In this document: one piece after another, positions 59,483-64,000 of the stretch
Position numbering within the stretch: the stretch's first letter is position 1
Layout: each line of letters starts with the position of its first letter
DNA from: Arthrinium phaeospermum
Lineage: Eukaryota; Ascomycota; Sordariomycetes; Amphisphaeriales; Apiosporaceae
Direction: 5' to 3'
DNA: 64,000 nucleotides
Assembly (NCBI GenBank): GCA_006503535.1
Contig: QYRS01000016.1
Coordinates: 372,001 to 436,000, forward strand
The notes under the pieces: generated by a model
Seen by the model: only the letters and a program-made list of their open reading frames with translations
Told to the model about the DNA's origin: nothing
Database searches by the model: none
Made by a program: the position numbers and the translations under genes

Positions 59483-61624
59483 TCACCTCCGCGACCCGCC
59501 GCCGATCCGTGGCATCTTGGCCGGACACAGTATCATCAGCGACACCAGCGCCAGGGCGGCCAGGCCGGCAAACAGCGTCCGCAGCGCCTTCTCGTAGCTC
59601 TCGACCACCTGCATCCGGTACGGCGCCTCCAGCGACGAGATCGACTCGATCGAGGCCAGCACGCTGCGGATCACCTCGTCCCGGCCGGGGCCCTCCTCCA
59701 CCAGCTGCCCCAGGTAGTGCCGCAGACTACCCTGCAGCAACAGACTGCTGGCCGCGATGCCGACCACCTGTCCCACGCTGCGGACGAGGACCATGACGCT
59801 CGTGGCCAGCGCCTGCTGGCCCTTGTTCTTCCCCCTTTTTTGGCTTTGGCCTCGCTCATTAGCGTCCGCGTCCGCGTCCGTATCTTCCGCCGCCGCCGCC
59901 AGCACCGCGATAAACGTCCCCGGGTTCTGCAGCCCCTGCCCGGCCGACGTGGGCACCAGCGCCAGGACGGCGGCCAGGTGCGGCGTGTGCCGCGAGAGCC
60001 GGGTCAGCGCCAGGGTGCCGACGAGAAAGAGGCCGGCGCCCGCGACGAGGGACCAGCGGAGCCGGCGGGTGCGGGCGATGGCGTAGGCGGTCAGGGCCGA
60101 GACGGCCGAGGTGACGGCGAAGGGGGCCATGAGCTGCAGGCCGGAGCGCGTGGCCGAGGCGAGGAGGACGGCTTGGAGGAAGATGGGCCTGGGAACGTGG
60201 GTCGGGGTCAACGGTCAGTCATGGAGTCTCTGTGGTAGAAAGCCTCGGGGCCAAAAGAAAAGAAAAAGGGTGAAAGATAGCAGGGCAGTGGATTAGGACG
60301 ACTTACATGTTGAACAGGACCGAGTTGGTCAGCATGGTGGAGATGAAGTTGGACGCCAGCAGGTTGGCCTTGGGAGCGCGGGATAAGAAATCCAGGGGCA
60401 CCAGCGGGTGGCTGGCACAGCGCCACTCCACGTACAGGAAGACCGGGATGCAGGCGACGCACACGACCAGGGCCGAGGCGACGACGGGGTGAGACCCTGG
60501 GGAAGAAAAACATCCGTTAGCATTTGGATTTGCAGGGACTCTGGTATGAGCAACAGTTTTAGACTGAACTTACATGGGAGAATCTGGCCGCCAAGGTTCT
60601 GTTGGTCGAAACCATGTCTTTCATTAGCGAAACGAACAACAACAGCCTGCCGTTTTGGGGATGGGAAAAGGGGGGACTCACCAGGCCAAGAATCATGGTC
60701 GTCAAGATGACGCACAGCAGTCCCGACCCGACAAAGTCGAAGTCCCGCAACGAGTCGCGCAGGCCGGTGGCGGCGCCGTTATCGTCTGACTGCAGGCCCA
60801 AGTCGCGCGGGATCGCCACCGCCGAGACGGCCAGACAAACCAGCATGACGGGGATCTGCGACGCGAAGATCCAGCGCCAGCCCAGGTGCTCGGCCAGAAA
60901 CCCGCCCAGCGCGGCGCCCAGCGTGCAGCCGACGCCGTAGACGATGCTGGAATAGGGGTAGTACAGTCCCCGGCGTCTGTTGGGGGGACCAAAAGGTTAG
61001 AAAACGGGGTTCCATCTCCAACTCCCTCAAATAGAAGGGTGAGAGGCAAACAGCTAATAGCAACTTACTCGACCGGGACCAGATCGCTCAGAATAATATC
61101 CCCCAGCACCATCAGCCCGCCCGCCCCGACGCCGCACAGCCCCCGGGCGGCGATGAGGCTCCCGATGTCGGGCGCGGCCGCGCAGCCGGCGGTGGCGGCG
61201 GCGAAGACGGCCAGGCAGGCCAGGAACAGGGGGCGGCGCCCCGTGGCGTCGGACAGGCGGCCGAGCAGGGGCTGGCCGGCGGTGGAGGCCAGCAGGAAGG
61301 ACGTCGAGAGCCACGAGGCGGCGGGGGCGGCGTGGAAGTGCGAGGTGATGGCCGGGTGCGACGAGGCCATGACGGTGGCGTCGAAGCAGCCCACGAACTG
61401 CACCACCAGGATCTGCGAGAAGATGGCCAGGAACCGCGCCGGCGTCGTCTGGGGGTGCAGGTAGTAGACCGGCACCGCGGCGGTGGGGTGGCCTCGTCGT
61501 CGTCGGAGTTGTCGCCGCTGTCGCTGAGGGACCTCGTCGTCACGGTGACATGGTCTTTCTTGTTGGCGAGGAGGGGGTCTCGCTCCGTCGGAGGAGGGGA
61601 ACTATCTACTATGGTGACAGTCAT
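59483..61624 (-). CDS. MFS drug/basic amino acid exporter, DHA2-like (one-base frameshift)
   Basis: Major facilitator of the drug:H+ antiporter type related to vacuolar basic amino acid transporters. Five exons: 61069-61624, 60682-60976, 60574-60598, 60307-60496 and 59483-60188. The N-terminus is cytosolic, with ERDPLLANKK, a dileucine-like sorting signal, and an acidic DNSDDDEAT stretch. Transporter landmarks are FVGCFDATVMASSHPAI (motif D1-like), GRLSDATGRRPLFL (motif A), SLIAARGLCGVGAGGLM and YYPYSSIVYGVGCTLGAALGGF. About 14 hydrophobic helices. In exon 1 the frame changes at a CCCC run (plus-strand G 61495-61498): DEATP must join TAAVPVYYLHP in the next frame. One extra C yields 590 residues. 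It is probably the exporter of the adjacent terpene cluster, by position only. Confidence 0.85.
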
Positions 61625-64000
61625 GGCTGGGGATGGCTTTGCAGAGAAGAAGATGAAACAAAAATAAAATGCAAAAACAGGGAGGTGAGATGGATCGTAG
61701 TTGCTCAAGTCATGAAACCAAGAAAACAGAAACGGAAACTAGAACAGAAAACATCAACGTTGGGCATGAAGTCTTTCTATTCCAAGCTGGCATCTAGAGA
61801 ACGAGTGTGTGGACCAGATCTGCGAAAAAGGGGACTAACAAAAAGCTTCCAGTCGTTGCGGGAATTGGACAACGGCGGATCAGTCGGGTCGGCTAGCTGC
61901 TAGCTGCAGTAGGGGGCGACCGGTCCTTATAGCGTTTCCTCGAAGCGGTGTCCTGGACCCCTACTTTTCCTCTCCTTCCATTTTCCTGGCCCGCCCCCAT
62001 CGCTAAGCTGCCGGCTGCCTTTCGACCCCTCGCCGGCCAAATAGGAGAGAAAAACCTGCATGTTGTACATACGCGAGTCCCTCTCTCCCCTTTGTCAATT
62101 CTTCAGAAAAGTGCTTCTTCCCCTGCCGTTGGTTTCTATGACGAGTAGATTGTGAATTATTGTCTGCAACCCTTCCCCCTCCGCTCGGCCTAGTGGTCGT
62201 TTGTTTTTGTCTCAGCCGCTGGGGAGGCGGCGCTAGTGGACGCCACGTTCTGGCGACGGCCGATCACGCCTTTGCCTAGACCTTCCGTCTCCTTCTCCAT
62301 ACGTCCCACGTACACCTTCGGCCAGGGCGGGCAGGGTGGGCTAGATATGCGGTGGGCGTTTTGCATGATTTTACTTGTCAGGCTAATAGGTAGATCGGGT
62401 CGGTCTACGCGGCCCCTGCATGCCAAGGAGCCATCTGTCCTAAGGGTTCCTTTCTCCAGGGAGCTAGCTGCGTCTCTCGGCAAATCAAGAATCGGTGATC
62501 TAATATGTAGGCATCGGGTGGTGTGTTGCCCTGGCCCGGATATGCAGGTCGTCATGGACTGTCAAAAGCAAAGACAGCAGAGTCTCAGATCGTAGACACG
62601 GGACATCAACCACTTGTCCGGGGTAACAGAGTTACCGGAAGCGTTCGGCAGGTTCCTCGGATCAAATAACCAATGTAGGTCTTATTGAATTCAGGACTAA
62701 ATAAACATATCCTGGTACTTAGATTATGATGTTCTTGATATCCATCGTCAATTGCGATTGGAGGCACTCATGCGTATGCCGCCTGTTTTGCCCGCAATGG
62801 TCAAAGATTAGGTTAACGGGAATACACTATGCAGGTTACAGGGAAATGCGAATTTGAAGGATGCCGAAAGTAAGGCACTTAATACCCACGTGTGTGACTA
62901 GGCTGTGCAGCAATTAGACGGCGTGCATCTACGGAACAGCTACTACGAAGAACCGCTACTTCATCTTTAGTTTTGATGATTCATTCTCACGGACATAGGC
63001 TGAGAAGAAAGAAAAGAAAAGGAAAAAAATGTTGGAAAATGCAAAGTGAACTGGCCATTTCCGCCGCAGGTAATTTAACCAGGAGAAGAGGATCGCTGAT
63101 CTTTGCTCTTCATTTATCGTCCTACCCGATCCCGACAAATTGAACCCGGGCAACTTTATTTCAACGTCAGGCTTTTGGGAAGTGGGCGATGCAGCTACCA
63201 CTCGCCCACCACACATGCAACCTGGACAGTGCGGGCGCCGCACCACTTATCCACGACCTGCGAGCACGCCGACGAAGCACCGACCGTCTGCTCCTCCGCC
63301 CACAAACACTACACGGCAAGCTCCATCGTATATGAATAAGTATATAAATTCCAGACGGGGCATGATCAATACCGCCATGGTTAGCTAAGCCCGCTGCGGC
63401 ACGGACACGGTCGACAGGCACAGAATGTGCCCGATGTGGGTTCATTGTCCATCCAAGTCGATGGCCAGCTGCTTCAGTTAAATTGCACGCCTGAAGTTTG
63501 GGAATATGAACTCAAGTGATGGCAACCGAAGTGTAGAGAGAATAACAAATCATTTGGTCATTGAGAGAGTCGAGGTCAACTCCCTTAAGTTGTACGGCCA
63601 CTCATTTAAAGTACAAGAAAAGCTTTTCTGCTGCCAAACCGAGGAAACTCGTGCTTCTTCCTTGGGCATCGACATGGCGGCGTCTTTACACATGCACAGA
63701 CGACGAGCCGCATGGCAGGTGTCACTCTCGGGTTGCAGCCGTCTCGCGCAATCACTGCTGACCAAGTCAGTAGATGCGAGGGCTGGGACCACACTCTCAA
63801 CGCTAGCATGTGAGCAAGCAAAGATGAATTCGAACCCTCAAGTCCACTCCCGTCGATTGACAGGCCCAAGCCTGGTCGGTAATGCAAACCCCAGGCCACG
63901 GTAATCTCACCATTCTAAGTGTAAATGCCTCTGGAACCAAGAAACCCGTCGATCTCCTCGCTGATCCTTTACATGTTGAATAAAGCAGTCAATTGCGAAC
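61625..64000. other. terminal intergenic region
   Basis: 2.4 kb with only short open frames on both strands, none showing domain signals, good splice structure or a convincing start. The left 300 bases are the promoter of the MFS gene. Nothing else is recognised. Confidence 0.5.

Noticed and set aside
62190..62555. 121-codon minus-strand frame
   Set aside because: Overlapped by an equally long plus-strand frame; no recognisable features in either.
63506..63904. 132-codon plus-strand frame in the terminal region
   Set aside because: Composition and start context unconvincing; no family resemblance or splice structure.

Overview
The window is nuclear DNA from a filamentous ascomycete (Pezizomycotina). 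Genes carry many short GT-AG introns of about 50-100 bases, coding DNA is GC-rich at third positions, and the products are fungal: UDP-galactopyranose mutase, Dal5-family permeases, NACHT/STAND receptors and a class I terpene synthase. A Sordariomycete is likely, but the genus cannot be told from this sequence. Exon structures were worked out by hand from splice signals, reading frame and family conservation.

Layout. 0.3-4.1 kb: the Rab6/Ypt6 GTPase (minus) and the ribosome-biogenesis factor Nop53 (plus). 4.5-9.8 kb: one very large minus-strand NACHT protein with C-terminal HEAT repeats. 9.8-13.5 kb: a gene-poor stretch with a 9-bp minisatellite, two possible small genes and diverged copies of a dispersed repeat. 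13.5-33.4 kb: eight genes that look like one catabolic cluster (below). 33.6-40.1 kb: a Tdp1-type phosphodiesterase, an acidic orphan protein and UDP-galactopyranose mutase. 42-49 kb: a protein with a 2EXR/F-box-like start and an acidic tail, a secreted CE1 esterase and glutaminyl-tRNA synthetase. 49.9-54.0 kb: a second STAND protein with an alpha/beta-hydrolase-like N-terminus in front of NACHT. 55.7-61.6 kb: a terpene synthase, a TauD-like dioxygenase and an MFS exporter, which may be a small terpene cluster. The last 2.4 kb show no gene I can support.

The most interesting region is 13.5-33.4 kb. It holds two NtaA/DszA-type flavin monooxygenases, an SsuD-type alkanesulfonate monooxygenase, a Baeyer-Villiger monooxygenase, a zinc-free MDR reductase, an UNC93-like membrane protein and two Dal5-family permeases. 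Each of its six promoter regions contains one 10-bp site of the form ATGGYGYVAT. This is identical to, or one base from, ATGRYRYCAT, the site known for the fungal sulfur regulator CYS3/MetR. I infer a sulfur-starvation-induced cluster for uptake and oxidative desulfurisation of an organosulfur compound. The substrate is unknown and no flavin reductase is visible in the window.

Four genes (the STAND-HEAT gene, one Dal5 permease, GlnRS and the MFS exporter) each need one extra base at a mononucleotide run to restore frame. GlnRS is essential, so shortened homopolymers from sequencing or assembly are a likelier cause than four pseudogenes.
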